DNA of 64,000 nt from Candidatus Aenigmatarchaeota archaeon (GTDB lineage Archaea > Aenigmatarchaeota > Aenigmatarchaeia > QMZP01 > JAFGSV01): the NCBI GenBank assembly GCA_016931255.1, contig JAFGFG010000009.1:228661-292660 (forward strand), written 5' to 3'. Below, piece after piece: positions 16,196-24,532 of the stretch; the first letter of the stretch is position 1, and the number at the start of each line of letters is the position of its first letter. The notes beneath the pieces were generated by a model. That model saw nothing but the letters and a program-made list of their open reading frames with translations. It was not told the DNA's origin and did not search any database. The translations under genes and the position numbers were made by a program.

Positions 16196-17092
16196 TCATT
16201 TCTTTTCAGGTTTCTTTTTCTGCTTCTTCTTTATGTTCGGGAAAAGGTTGTCGAAATCGGTGTCATCCTTCGTCTCCGGATGTTCCTTCTTGACGGCTTT
16301 GGCTTTTTTCGGCTTTATCTCACCGGTCTTCTCTATTATGTTCTCAAGCTCTTTTCTTATTTCCCTGCTGTCCGACCTTATCTTCTTTCCGCAGTTCCAG
16401 CAGAACCTGTCTTCCACATTGTTGGCGACATTGCACTTCGGGCATATGATTACCTTGGCTACTCTGTTATCATCTATCATTTCTATTGCGCCCGGTTCTA
16501 TCTTGAGGTTTATCTCCCCCGATGCCTCCTCTCCGGGAGTCATCCTTCTCAGCCTGTTCCCGCAGCTGAAGCAGAAGAGGTTCTGTGATTCGTTCTCAGC
16601 AAGGCACTTCGGGCATACGAGCTCTATCACATCAGCTTCTGCAGGAACTATCCTTCCGCCCTTTATGTCATCCATTTCAATATGAAGTATATCCCTCTTG
16701 GACAGCGGTTCTCCGGGAGATTTTTTTCTGAACATGCCCATTATGCCCGATATCTTTTCGCTCATTGGTTGCCCTCTCGGGGCGAAGTCACTGCGCGGAG
16801 ACGTTTCCGTCTCTTCTTGCTGTGCTTCCTCAAGAGCAAAATCCTCTGCTCTCGGCTCCTCGGGCTGCTTTTGAGCAGGTTCTCTTTCCTGCATTCCCCC
16901 CTCCATACCGAACTGGTCCATTGCCCTCATCTTTCGTCCGTGGGCTGAACCTATTGCGGAAACCGCAAGGCCCATAAGCATCACCATGAAGCTCATTGGG
17001 TCTGAGTTGGTCATGAGCATGTACAGCCCAAAGAAAATTATCAGTATGCCTATGATATACAGCCATACGACCTGCATGTATTTGGTCATCAT
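16196..17092 (-). CDS. Membrane-anchored double zinc-ribbon protein
   Basis: A 298-aa protein. Two N-terminal membrane helices (about 7-27 and 32-50) precede a Glu/Gln-rich linker. Two zinc ribbons follow: CPKC...CFSC (about 160-178) and CPKC...CWNC (about 216-235). The C-terminus is highly basic. Paired ribbons of this type are usual in archaeal membrane scaffolds, but no function can be assigned. Confidence 0.7.
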   Translation of the reverse strand: MMTKYMQVVWLYIIGILIIFFGLYMLMTNSDPMSFMVMLMGLAVSAIGSAHGRKMRAMDQFGMEGGMQEREPAQKQPEEPRAEDFALEEAQQEETETSPRSDFAPRGQPMSEKISGIMGMFRKKSPGEPLSKRDILHIEMDDIKGGRIVPAEADVIELVCPKCLAENESQNLFCFSCGNRLRRMTPGEEASGEINLKIEPGAIEMIDDNRVAKVIICPKCNVANNVEDRFCWNCGKKIRSDSREIRKELENIIEKTGEIKPKKAKAVKKEHPETKDDTDFDNLFPNIKKKQKKKPEKK

Positions 17093-17133
17093 AATAAAGA
17101 TATGTCCGGAGCTGAATATAAAATTTACAGAAT

Positions 17134-17523
17134 TTACTTCTTTTCCGCGACAAGAACAGCATTTGCTATTCCCTGCTGGCCCGGCCTTGATGTCACTTTT
17201 GCAAGCCCTGCTTCGGTCTCTATGACAGCACCCTTTGTTATCACATTCCTTCGGATGTAGTGCACATTTGCCTTGTTTTCCTTTACTGAAAGAACCTTGA
17301 CCCTCTTCACCTTTCCGGTCTTCGGGTCAGCAACATTGACTTTTTCCACAGAATTAAGCCTGAGCTTTACGTTTCCGCCCTCTACCCTCTGCTTGGTAAT
17401 CTTCCTGACTCCTATCTTTGTTTCTACAGGCATGCTTCCCCTGTTGTTCCTCGTTTTCTTCCTGAGTCTCTGAAGTCTTCCTCCAGTGGGCTTCCTTTTT
17501 GACCTCAGATGCCATAATGCCAT
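17134..17523 (-). CDS. rps8e: 30S ribosomal protein S8e
   Basis: A 129-aa basic ribosomal protein specific to archaea and eukaryotes. It starts MALWHLRSKRKPTGG and contains the family's KKTRNNRG, RNVITKGAVIET and VTSRPGQQG segments. The frame is open far upstream across the divergent LSm gene, but the true start is the ATG at 17523, preceded by GTGATTTT and an AT-rich promoter at about 17552-17569. Confidence 0.95.
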   Translation of the reverse strand: MALWHLRSKRKPTGGRLQRLRKKTRNNRGSMPVETKIGVRKITKQRVEGGNVKLRLNSVEKVNVADPKTGKVKRVKVLSVKENKANVHYIRRNVITKGAVIETEAGLAKVTSRPGQQGIANAVLVAEKK

Positions 17524-17588
17524 AAAATCACTTAAGACTATATTGAGCGATATCTTTATATATATTTTCATAAATAATAGATAGAACC

Positions 17589-17608
17589 AAGCGAGCACGG
17601 TGTCGCTT
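17589..17608 (+). promoter_or_regulatory. Small hairpin in the LSm leader
   Basis: AAGCGA (17589-17594) pairs with TCGCTT (17603-17608) around an 8-nt loop, 25 bases before the LSm start codon. It could be part of the 5' UTR or a protein-binding site; no proof. Confidence 0.25.
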
Positions 17609-17632
17609 GATTTTTTAAGGAAAGGTGATTTT

Positions 17633-17851
17633 ATGCAAAGGCCATTAGACGTGCTTGGAAGCTCACAGGACAAAAACGTGATCATACAGCTCAAGTCAGG
17701 TGCAAAGATAACAGGAACCCTCAGGGCGTTCGATTCCCACATAAATCTTTGGCTTGATGAGGCAACCATAGAAGAGAAGGACAGCAGCCTTAAGCTGGGA
17801 AAAGTGCTTGTCAGAGGAGACAACATAGTGATCATTTCACCGGGGAAGTAA
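17633..17851 (+). CDS. LSm/Sm-like RNA-binding protein
   Basis: A 72-aa archaeal Sm protein that would form a heptameric ring binding U-rich RNA. Sm1 motif covers VIIQLKSGAKITGTLRAFDSHINL (about 16-39); Sm2 is KVLVRGDNIVII (about 56-67). I take the ATG at 17633 after AAAGGTGATTTT rather than a GTG eleven codons upstream. L37e follows after nine bases, an arrangement common in archaea. Confidence 0.95.
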   Translation: MQRPLDVLGSSQDKNVIIQLKSGAKITGTLRAFDSHINLWLDEATIEEKDSSLKLGKVLVRGDNIVIISPGK

Positions 17852-17860
17852 GGTGCATAT

Positions 17861-18046
17861 ATGGTAAAAGGTACACCTTCTTTTGGTAAGAGAAACAAAA
17901 GGACTCACATCTCATGCAGGAGATGCGGCCAGCGCAGCTACCATGTAAGAACAAAGGAATGTTCTGCATGCGGATTCGGGAAGAGCAGCAAACTGAAGAA
18001 ATTCTCTTGGCAGTGGAAGAAGCTTCTCGGTGGAAGAATAAAGTAG
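17861..18046 (+). CDS. rpl37e: 50S ribosomal protein L37e
   Basis: A 61-aa zinc-binding ribosomal protein: [18 protein letters not shown] and CSACGFG knuckles, ending in [10 protein letters not shown]. Co-transcribed with LSm. Confidence 0.97.
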   Translation: MVKGTPSFGKRNKRTHISCRRCGQRSYHVRTKECSACGFGKSSKLKKFSWQWKKLLGGRIK

Positions 18047-18094
18047 ATTCTGATAAATTTATTAATGTTAACGCAATCTATATTGAATTGACGT

Positions 18095-18169
18095 GGGCCT
18101 GTAGCTCAGTCTGGCCAGAGCGTCCGGCTCTTAACCGGAATGTCGCGGGTTCAAATCCCTCCAGGCTCA
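18095..18169 (+). tRNA. trnK: tRNA-Lys (CTT)
   Basis: A 75-nt cloverleaf. Acceptor GGGCCTG pairs with CAGGCTC (one G-T), discriminator A at 18169, no encoded CCA. The anticodon stem TCCGG/CCGGA encloses CTCTTAA, anticodon CTT at 18130-18132. The T-arm has GGTTCAAATC. No intron. A TATA-like AAATTTATTAATG lies about 35 nt upstream, and a T-run at 18177-18181 follows. Confidence 0.95.
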
Positions 18170-18176
18170 TGTTCTG

Positions 18177-18189
18177 TTTTTATTAAAAA
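18177..18189. terminator. TTTTT-ATT-AAAAA element between convergent genes
   Basis: A short T-run/A-run dyad directly after tRNA-Lys and overlapping the stop of the convergent PRPP-synthase-like gene. It can give a T-tract terminator in either direction. Confidence 0.4.
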
Positions 18190-19277
18190 TCGTAATCTCC
18201 ATGCAATAATTTCTCGAAATTTTCGAATTTCAATAAATCGCTTATGCTTTGCCTTGTTTCCATCCTGCTTATTGCGTGAGCATAAATCGGGTCCACATTT
18301 ATTATTTCCATGTAGTCTCCCTGAAGGTTCGGGTCTATGGGAACAACATTAGTGAAAACGAATTTCACACCGTAATCCTTGTACATCTTCTGCATCCTTT
18401 CTGCACCTTCTTCCTTTTGCTTCCCCTTTGTGCTGAAGCATGTAATGCTTTTCGGAGGATTATCCAGCTTCATCATGTGCTTAATCGCAGCCTCGTTCGT
18501 CTTGCCGCTCGAGACCTCGTCATCTATGGTGAAAACGTTCTTACCGGACACATCCCCCATGAAGTGAGTCAATTCGATTTTGAGATTATCTTTGACATAT
18601 CTTTTTTCCTTGAGTGCCGATGCCAGGTGTATTTCTTTGAACAGGTCCATCGACACCTTCTTGAATGCATCATAAAGTGATTTCATACCACCTGCGTCAA
18701 GGGTTGCTATGACACTGTCACTGAAACCACCGTTTTCCTTTTTCATGTAGTGCAGGTAGAAAGGAAGTGCCGGTATATTCAGCACACGTGTTTTTTTATG
18801 GAAATATCCCTCTATCTGAGGCTCATGCAAATCCATGAACATTACACCGTCAGCACCGCTGTTTTCCAGTTCTTCTGCATGAAGCTTGGCTGTCAGAGGA
18901 ACACGGCTTTCGATTTTTCTGTCCTGCCTTTCACCAGGCATGTTTCCCATGACATCTGTCACTCTTCCTGCATAAGACCCTGCTGCCGCGTCATTGAGAA
19001 GTTTCAGTTCAGTGAAGTCTGAATCAATTTTATTCTCTTTCGGGTCGAACCTTTGTACTATATATACATTCCTCCCGTTAACGTTCCTCCCGATTTTTAC
19101 GTCATGCTCTCCGTCGGGAAATGTCTTGAGCCTCATATCCTCAGCAAAAATGAAGTTCTTGTTTATCCCCGGCTTTCCGTCAACTCCATCGGTAAGATGC
19201 CTGTAGATGCCTTCGGCGAATTCTTTCCCGTTCTTTCCGTAAGCTATCATCGGGCGGTTATTCGCATCATAAACCAT
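18183..19277 (-). CDS. prs: Ribose-phosphate pyrophosphokinase-like protein
   Basis: A 364-aa protein of the PRPP synthetase fold, which would make PRPP from ribose 5-phosphate and ATP. Family landmarks: FPDGE (53-57), ERQDRK (116-121, usually ARQDRK), DLHEPQIEGYF (149-159, usually DLHAPQIQGFF) and the PRPP loop IDDEVSSGKT (251-260). It is longer than the usual 285-320 aa, and several signature residues differ, so it may be a divergent synthase or a paralogue with altered substrate. Divergent from gatE. Confidence 0.8.
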   Translation of the reverse strand: MVYDANNRPMIAYGKNGKEFAEGIYRHLTDGVDGKPGINKNFIFAEDMRLKTFPDGEHDVKIGRNVNGRNVYIVQRFDPKENKIDSDFTELKLLNDAAAGSYAGRVTDVMGNMPGERQDRKIESRVPLTAKLHAEELENSGADGVMFMDLHEPQIEGYFHKKTRVLNIPALPFYLHYMKKENGGFSDSVIATLDAGGMKSLYDAFKKVSMDLFKEIHLASALKEKRYVKDNLKIELTHFMGDVSGKNVFTIDDEVSSGKTNEAAIKHMMKLDNPPKSITCFSTKGKQKEEGAERMQKMYKDYGVKFVFTNVVPIDPNLQGDYMEIINVDPIYAHAISRMETRQSISDLLKFENFEKLLHGDYDF

Positions 19278-19356
19278 GTGTAATCTTGTTGGGAAAGTTT
19301 TTTATACGTAAGCTGCCGGGCTGAAAAATATTAAACCCGGACTCATAATTATAACT

Positions 19357-21213
19357 ATGATTCTTGATTACAGGAAGCTCGGGCTCAAATGCGGCATAGA
19401 GATACACCAGCAGCTCGATACAAAACACAAGCTCTTCTGCAGCTGCCCGACAAAGCTTTCTGAAAAGGAGCCTTGCGGAGAGGTAAAGAGAAAACTCAGC
19501 GCTGTTGCCGGAGAGAGCGGAAAGATAGATGCAGCCGCAATGCACGAGACACTTCTTGATAAGACCTTCATTTACAGGGTCTTTTGCGATGAGAACTGTC
19601 TCGTGGAGACAGACAGCGAGCCGCCGCATTCACTGGACATGGAGGCTCTTGGCACAACACTGAAAGTGTCCATGATGCTCGGATGCGAGATACCCGAAGA
19701 GATACATGTCATGAGGAAGACGGTTGTCGACGGTTCCAATACCAGCGGATTCCAGCGGACGCTGATAGCAGGCATGAACGGCAGGCTGAAGGCGGGCAAA
19801 TGCACTGTAGGAATAACAAATGTCTGCCTTGAGGAGGACTCGGCGCAGATTCTTGAGAGATGCAAAAATGAAGTTGTTTACGGGCTCGACCGTCTGGGGA
19901 TACCTCTAATAGAGATAGGCACATCCCCTGACATACATACCCCTGACGATGCGAAAGATGTCGCAGAAATGATAGGAATGATTCTCAGGTCAACAGGGAA
20001 AGTCAAGCGGGGGCTCGGGACCATACGCCAGGACATAAATGTGTCCATAGAGAAAGGCGCGAGGATAGAGATAAAGGGCGCCCAGGACCTCAGGATGATA
20101 CCGACTTATGTCAGAAACGAGGCCATGAGGCAGCTTTCCATACTGGGAATATCAGGGGAACTGAGAAAGAAGGGACTGAAGAATGTTGCGTCAAGGGTGA
20201 CCGACGTCACCAAATTTTTCAGTGAAAGCGAGAGCGGGATAATGCGCGGAAAGAAATCATATGCCATAATAGTGCCGGGATTCGAGGGAATGCTCGCACG
20301 GAAGATAACCGAGACGAGGACGCTGGGCAATGAGATAGCGAACTATGTGAAGGTAAAGGTGGGCATCCCGGGATTCATACATTCTGACGAGAACCTTGAG
20401 AAGTACAGGCTTGACCGCGAGTTCGCTGAAATCGGGAAAAAGCTCGGTGCAAAGAAAGGAGACACCCTCATAATAATGGCTGCTGAAAAGGATATTGCTG
20501 TTGCCACAGGGGAAGCATTCGAGGAAAGGATAAACCAGTTCATAGGCGGCATACCAATGGAAGTGAGAAGAGCCCTGGAGAACGGCGACACGGAGTTCAT
20601 GAGGCCGATGGCAGGCTCCGCAAGGATGTATCCTGAAACCGACGTAGCCCCCATAAGCGTGACAAAGGAGATGCTTTCGGAAACCAGAAAGAACCTTCCG
20701 GAGACATGGGACAGGAAAATAAAGAGGATTTCCAGGAAATACAGCATTTCCGAAGGCATAGCACAGCAGGTAGTGAAAAGCGGGAGGGATGATATATTCG
20801 AGAGCCTTGCCGCAAAGAACGACCCGGGAATAGTGTCCACTTCAATAACATCCACATTCAGGGAGATAGAGCGGGAAGGTCACGAGACTGACAACATAAC
20901 ACCAGTCCATCTCAGGGACCTCTTCGGCTTGGTTTCGTCAAGAAAGATAGCCAAGGAAGCCATTCCTGATGTGCTGAGGGAGATAGCAAAAAATCCCAAT
21001 ATTACTGTTGACGGCATAACAGGAAAGATGAAGACAGTGAGCAATTCAGACCTCTCGGCAGTGATAAGGAAAATAATATCAGAAAAGAAGGAGATTCTTA
21101 ATCATCCGAGAAGGGAGAAGGTGCTCATGGGGCTCGTGATGAAAGAGGTCCGCGGGGCAGTTGACGGGAAAGCAGTGATGGACGCGCTGATCAAAGAGCT
21201 GAAGAAGCACTGA
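19357..21213 (+). CDS. gatE: Glutamyl-tRNA(Gln) amidotransferase subunit E
   Basis: A 618-aa subunit of the archaeal GatDE complex, which converts Glu-tRNA(Gln) to Gln-tRNA(Gln). N-terminal GIEIHQQLDT and the cradle-domain residues (HSLDMEALG, DGSNTSGFQRT, TIRQDINVSI) are diagnostic. An AspRS-like insert occurs in the middle (about 270-400), as in GatE but not GatB. The helical/YqeY-like tail runs from about 450 on. gatD is not in this window. Confidence 0.95.
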   Translation: MILDYRKLGLKCGIEIHQQLDTKHKLFCSCPTKLSEKEPCGEVKRKLSAVAGESGKIDAAAMHETLLDKTFIYRVFCDENCLVETDSEPPHSLDMEALGTTLKVSMMLGCEIPEEIHVMRKTVVDGSNTSGFQRTLIAGMNGRLKAGKCTVGITNVCLEEDSAQILERCKNEVVYGLDRLGIPLIEIGTSPDIHTPDDAKDVAEMIGMILRSTGKVKRGLGTIRQDINVSIEKGARIEIKGAQDLRMIPTYVRNEAMRQLSILGISGELRKKGLKNVASRVTDVTKFFSESESGIMRGKKSYAIIVPGFEGMLARKITETRTLGNEIANYVKVKVGIPGFIHSDENLEKYRLDREFAEIGKKLGAKKGDTLIIMAAEKDIAVATGEAFEERINQFIGGIPMEVRRALENGDTEFMRPMAGSARMYPETDVAPISVTKEMLSETRKNLPETWDRKIKRISRKYSISEGIAQQVVKSGRDDIFESLAAKNDPGIVSTSITSTFREIEREGHETDNITPVHLRDLFGLVSSRKIAKEAIPDVLREIAKNPNITVDGITGKMKTVSNSDLSAVIRKIISEKKEILNHPRREKVLMGLVMKEVRGAVDGKAVMDALIKELKKH

Positions 21214-21284
21214 AAGTTAATACAGTTTCCGGTGCATGAGAGTTTTATAAATAAACTTTCCAAAGAAATAACTGGTGATTATGC

Positions 21285-21440
21285 GTGGTTAATGATGTCA
21301 AGTGCAACTGCACTGTATGCGGCTCAAGGTTCAGGATAATCACAGACAGGGAAGGCAATATGAACAGATTTGCAAGGTACTGCACATTCTGCAGGTCCAT
21401 TCTCGAGGAAACAGACCCCCCGTCTCCGGAATCCAGCTGA
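21285..21440 (+). CDS. 51-aa zinc-finger micro-protein
   Basis: A short ORF from a GTG at 21285, with GGTGATT eight bases before it. It encodes five cysteines in CNCTVCG and YCTFC patterns, a probable zinc-binding knuckle pair. A TTTATAAATA box near 21243 fits a promoter. Pro/Ser-rich C-terminus. No family recognised; the start is less sure than the frame. Confidence 0.55.
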   Translation: MVNDVKCNCTVCGSRFRIITDREGNMNRFARYCTFCRSILEETDPPSPESS

Positions 21441-21493
21441 GCCACTCCGCATGGTGCGCTAATCCTTAAAAAAGTTAGCATCATTAATCAGAC

Positions 21494-22279
21494 ATGAAAA
21501 ACATTGTTGCTGGTGCAGGACTTCTTGCAGGTGCTGTCGCCGGCTCGGTCGATGATGCGAGCGCCCAGTACTTCTCCCCAGCGTATTACTTTGAGAGGGA
21601 ACTCAATTACGGACACAGGCAGCATCCGTACTACACAGCCGTATCCCCGGAGTTCGATGGGGGGATGAATGCACCAGTGCTCGAGATGACAGTTCTCATG
21701 GATGAATGGCTGGACATAGGACTCCCGAGGCCTTATGCCGACATTTCGGCCAGTTATTCTTTGGACAGGAAGATACCCATATACGGGGAGATAGACACTT
21801 ACTGGGGAGACTATGCCATTGATATGATTCCCTCATGGGGCTTAGGCATTCATTCCCATAACGATAAAGGCAGCTTCCACTGGAGGGTGCTGGCCGAAGG
21901 AAGGATGCATCAGTTCAAGGGCATCAAGGCGTACACCACGATAATCCTTGACAGGGCAGCAGGCGGTAATTATTTAATGGATATCCATCCCGGAATCGGA
22001 AGGAAGCTAGTAGCTGATAACGGAAAGCCGACGTTTACCAAGAACATTACATGGGACCTGTACACGAATCTGGGCTTCACCGGGAAGAATGGCAACACCT
22101 TCGCGCTCTCGATGGATGTGGACGAAGGAAAGTTCAGGAACGCATCGCTCGGCTGGGGCAAGCGCGGAGTCGACCTGAGGTTGGGAATCGACAGCAAGGG
22201 CCACGTGATACCTTCGTTCAACTTCAGGACAACCATACCCAGTTCGGGAAATAAACGAAGAAGTGCTACCCATAAGTGA
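21494..22279 (+). CDS. Secreted beta-rich protein A (possible beta-barrel)
   Basis: A 261-aa protein with a Sec-type signal peptide (hydrophobic about 4-17, cleavage likely after DASA near residue 24). The mature part is almost all alternating polar/aromatic beta-strand pattern, with repeated strands such as FALSMDVDEG and VDLRLGIDSKGHV, and a short basic tail. It is paralogous to the next gene: both end in a strand with FRT[TS]I plus a basic tail. The look is of an 8-10-strand barrel or jelly roll, unusual for archaea. Promoter TTAAAAAA lies 28 nt upstream, so probably leaderless. Confidence 0.7.
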   Translation: MKNIVAGAGLLAGAVAGSVDDASAQYFSPAYYFERELNYGHRQHPYYTAVSPEFDGGMNAPVLEMTVLMDEWLDIGLPRPYADISASYSLDRKIPIYGEIDTYWGDYAIDMIPSWGLGIHSHNDKGSFHWRVLAEGRMHQFKGIKAYTTIILDRAAGGNYLMDIHPGIGRKLVADNGKPTFTKNITWDLYTNLGFTGKNGNTFALSMDVDEGKFRNASLGWGKRGVDLRLGIDSKGHVIPSFNFRTTIPSSGNKRRSATHK

Positions 22280-22332
22280 AGAAAATAGAAAGGTTTATAA
22301 AAGTTTCCACTAAAGTATGTTTGTGATTATTT

Positions 22333-23139
22333 ATGAAAATGAATTATACTGATAACCCTGCGAAGAGGGCTGCGAGGAACGTGGGCCTGACGGCTGCAGG
22401 TGCAGGACTTTGTCTTTTGCCTTATGCTTCTGAAGCACAGGATGTCGGATACATTCCCAAGGAGCCGCTCAGGTATGAGTCTCCCGTCTTTCTGGAGGGT
22501 GCCGTAAAGCCCGATTCAAGGTTCCTGATAGAGGGATCGGGGACAATGGACATGCAGAGAGGGACATACGACCTTTTCAGGCCTGGTGTGGATGTGAACA
22601 CATCTTACTATTCACGCATTATTCCTTTGTACATGAAATTTGTCATGTCAGCCACAGAGGATAACGAGGAGGAGAATGATTGCATGTTCCCGATTTGGGA
22701 GACCGGAATTTCCAAGAGCTTTGGGGAAGACGTCCACTTCGAAGGCGGTGTCATCGGCAAGGAGTTCGAGGCAATCGGTGGAAAGGCTATGCTGACACTC
22801 CTCATCGGTGACGGCGGAGTCGACCTTTTCATAAACGGAGACAAGTACAACGGCGTTGGCGGCGGGTTCAATGCGTATACGCATCTCTTGGGTGATATTA
22901 TTCTTGGCGCAGGCTACAGGTACAACGACGGGCTGTTTGACGGCGGCTCCATAACACTGCAGGGCAACAACACCGACAATACATCAAGGTACAACGACGG
23001 CAGGGTGGCGTTCAACTTAGGCCTCGACAGGAGCATCCGTCCCTGGGCTACAGCAACTTTCAGGACATCCATAGACAGGAAGTGGAACAACGGCAGGCCG
23101 AATTCGTACAGGAACAGGAACGGCACAAGGGGCAGGTAA
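22333..23139 (+). CDS. Secreted beta-rich protein B (paralogue of A)
   Basis: A 268-aa protein with a longer basic n-region (AKRAARN), hydrophobic core to about residue 30 and a probable cleavage after ASEA. The mature domain is beta-rich with Gly/Asn-rich hairpin turns (IGDGGVDLFINGDKYNGVGGG) and ends in an Arg/Asn-rich tail. Similarity to the upstream gene is clearest over the last two strands. TTTATAAAAG near 22294 and GTGATT before the ATG mark its own promoter. Function unknown; surface interaction is inference. Confidence 0.7.
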   Translation: MKMNYTDNPAKRAARNVGLTAAGAGLCLLPYASEAQDVGYIPKEPLRYESPVFLEGAVKPDSRFLIEGSGTMDMQRGTYDLFRPGVDVNTSYYSRIIPLYMKFVMSATEDNEEENDCMFPIWETGISKSFGEDVHFEGGVIGKEFEAIGGKAMLTLLIGDGGVDLFINGDKYNGVGGGFNAYTHLLGDIILGAGYRYNDGLFDGGSITLQGNNTDNTSRYNDGRVAFNLGLDRSIRPWATATFRTSIDRKWNNGRPNSYRNRNGTRGR

Positions 23140-23196
23140 GCTTTTTCTGAAAAACATTTAAAGGCTTGTGCTGATTATATAGAGATTGGTGAAACT

Positions 23197-23391
23197 ATGA
23201 TTATACCTGTTAGATGCATGACCTGCGGAAAGCCTCTCGGCCAGTTCTGGGAAGAATTCAAGGCAAGAACAGAGAAGGGCGAGGACGCAAAGAAGGTTCT
23301 TGACGGCTTTGGCATCGACAGGTACTGCTGCAGGTCGCTGTTCCTGACGCATGTGGACATGATCCAGAGAGTCGGAAAATTCCAGAAGTAG
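23197..23391 (+). CDS. rpoN: DNA-directed RNA polymerase subunit N (Rpb10)
   Basis: A 64-aa zinc-bundle subunit of RNA polymerase. MIIPVRCMTCGKPLG and YCCRSLFLTHVDMI are invariant Rpb10 features. It stands alone here, away from the usual L13-S9-rpoN operon. Its stop codon merges with a hairpin repeat. Confidence 0.97.
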   Translation: MIIPVRCMTCGKPLGQFWEEFKARTEKGEDAKKVLDGFGIDRYCCRSLFLTHVDMIQRVGKFQK

Positions 23392-23420
23392 AGCCCTTTT
23401 TAAAAAGCGCTCGGGGAAAA
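23391..23420 (+). repeat. Hairpin repeat R1 (3' of rpoN)
   Basis: GAGC-c-CTTTTT (391-401) pairs with AAAAAG-c-GCTC (402-412), followed by GGGGAAAA. Starts on the last base of the rpoN stop. Same architecture as R2-R5, with base changes that keep the pairing. Confidence 0.55.
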
Positions 23421-23463
23421 GAACCTTTTTCTGTTCAAGTCATGTAAAAACGTTCGCGAAAAA
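23421..23463 (+). repeat. Hairpin repeat R2 (tandem with R1)
   Basis: GAAC-c-TTTTT (421-430) and AAAAA-c-GTTC (446-455), with a 15-nt loop, followed by GCGAAAAA. Directly adjacent to R1 between rpoN and the convergent membrane protein gene. Confidence 0.5.
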
Positions 23464-23503
23464 CGACGACAATTTTGGATATCAGCCTTTTGGAAGAATG
23501 TGC

Positions 23504-23848
23504 TTACGAATTTCCTACTCTCCACCAGACTGTGAATATCCTTATTATGGCCTGTATTGTGCAGCCTATTGACACAATCAGGTTGAGTACGAACATCGCA
23601 TTGATGGACCATGCCCACTCGATTCCGAATGTCGCTACGAGCCACGGCATGAAATTGAACCACATGAGCCATCCGTATATGAATACTCCTGCAACTGGTA
23701 TGAAACCCAAAAGGAGTGCGATACCCATGCCTATCTGCGCAACAATTGCAACAGGAATGCCTGCCATCCCGTATGTGACAGAGCACAGGACTATTCCCAG
23801 CAGAAGGGATATAGCATTCGAATAAAGGTAAAGTTTTTTCTTCACCAT
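23504..23848 (-). CDS. Small multi-pass membrane protein
   Basis: A 114-aa protein with three to four hydrophobic segments (about 9-28, 32-55, 58-75, 83-104). No recognised family. I use the ATG at 23848 (MVKKKLYLY), whose basic start precedes the first helix; eight more in-frame residues upstream are possible. Confidence 0.55.
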   Translation of the reverse strand: MVKKKLYLYSNAISLLLGIVLCSVTYGMAGIPVAIVAQIGMGIALLLGFIPVAGVFIYGWLMWFNFMPWLVATFGIEWAWSINAMFVLNLIVSIGCTIQAIIRIFTVWWRVGNS

Positions 23849-23888
23849 AATATTATATTCTACGGAAACCATAAAAAGAGTGTTGCTT

Positions 23889-24452
23889 ATGAGTGTTTTG
23901 CCTGTTCATATAGAAGATGTGACAGCTGTCACGGATTTGGATGCAGATATACCGCTTGAAAAGCTTGTCAGCGAGAATGATGAGGCAGGCTACGATGCCG
24001 AGCATACTGAAGGCGTTGTATTCAAGCTCCGTGAGCCAAAAGCAACAGCACTGGTCTTTCCTTCAGGTAAAATCGTCTGCACAGGCTCAAAGAGCATACA
24101 GCAGGCCAAGATTGCAATAGACCAGGTGGTGGAACGCATAGGACAGCTTGGGGTGGTTGTCCCTGATGACCCTGAAATCACCATAGAGAAGATAGTCGCT
24201 GCATTCAGGATGACAGCGCCTTTTGAACTGGAAAAGGTTGCAGAACTCCTTGAAGGTGCTGAGTATGACCCTGAGAAGATTGAGGGTGTTGTATACAGGA
24301 CCACTGAACCGAAATCCGAGTTCCTCATCCTGAAGAAGGGAAAAATCATATGCACGGGTTCTAACAGCATAAAGGAAATACAGTCATCAGTGAAATCACT
24401 GAAAGAGAAGCTCAACAAGGTGGGAATAAAAACAGATTTCGTAGAGGAATGA
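23889..24452 (+). CDS. Divergent TATA-binding-protein paralogue
   Basis: A 187-aa protein with the two TBP repeats (about 5-92 and 98-184). The EP-K-x-A-LVF-x-SGKIVCTG stretch and its second-repeat copy are conserved. However, of the four DNA-kinking phenylalanines only F57 remains: the equivalents at 40, 131 and 148 are Thr, Ile and Leu. DNA bending should therefore be weak or altered. The canonical TBP is at 39783-40373. It could be a specialised initiation factor, a repressor or an RNA/protein-binding variant. Confidence 0.85.
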   Translation: MSVLPVHIEDVTAVTDLDADIPLEKLVSENDEAGYDAEHTEGVVFKLREPKATALVFPSGKIVCTGSKSIQQAKIAIDQVVERIGQLGVVVPDDPEITIEKIVAAFRMTAPFELEKVAELLEGAEYDPEKIEGVVYRTTEPKSEFLILKKGKIICTGSNSIKEIQSSVKSLKEKLNKVGIKTDFVEE

Positions 24453-24532
24453 CAACGTAACCCAAAATGTATGACTGCTGAATGATGTCTCTACTGGTAC
24501 TGTTTTTTAAATTATAATCGCAAAACGTAATC

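Noticed and set aside
17524..17898. N-terminal extension of the S8e frame
   Set aside because: It runs antisense to LSm and L37e; S8e proteins start at MALWHL-like sequence, and a promoter and SD lie before 17523.
23391..23463. Tandem R1/R2 hairpins as a minimal CRISPR array
   Set aside because: Only two units without equal spacers, no cas genes, and the same element occurs singly behind other genes.
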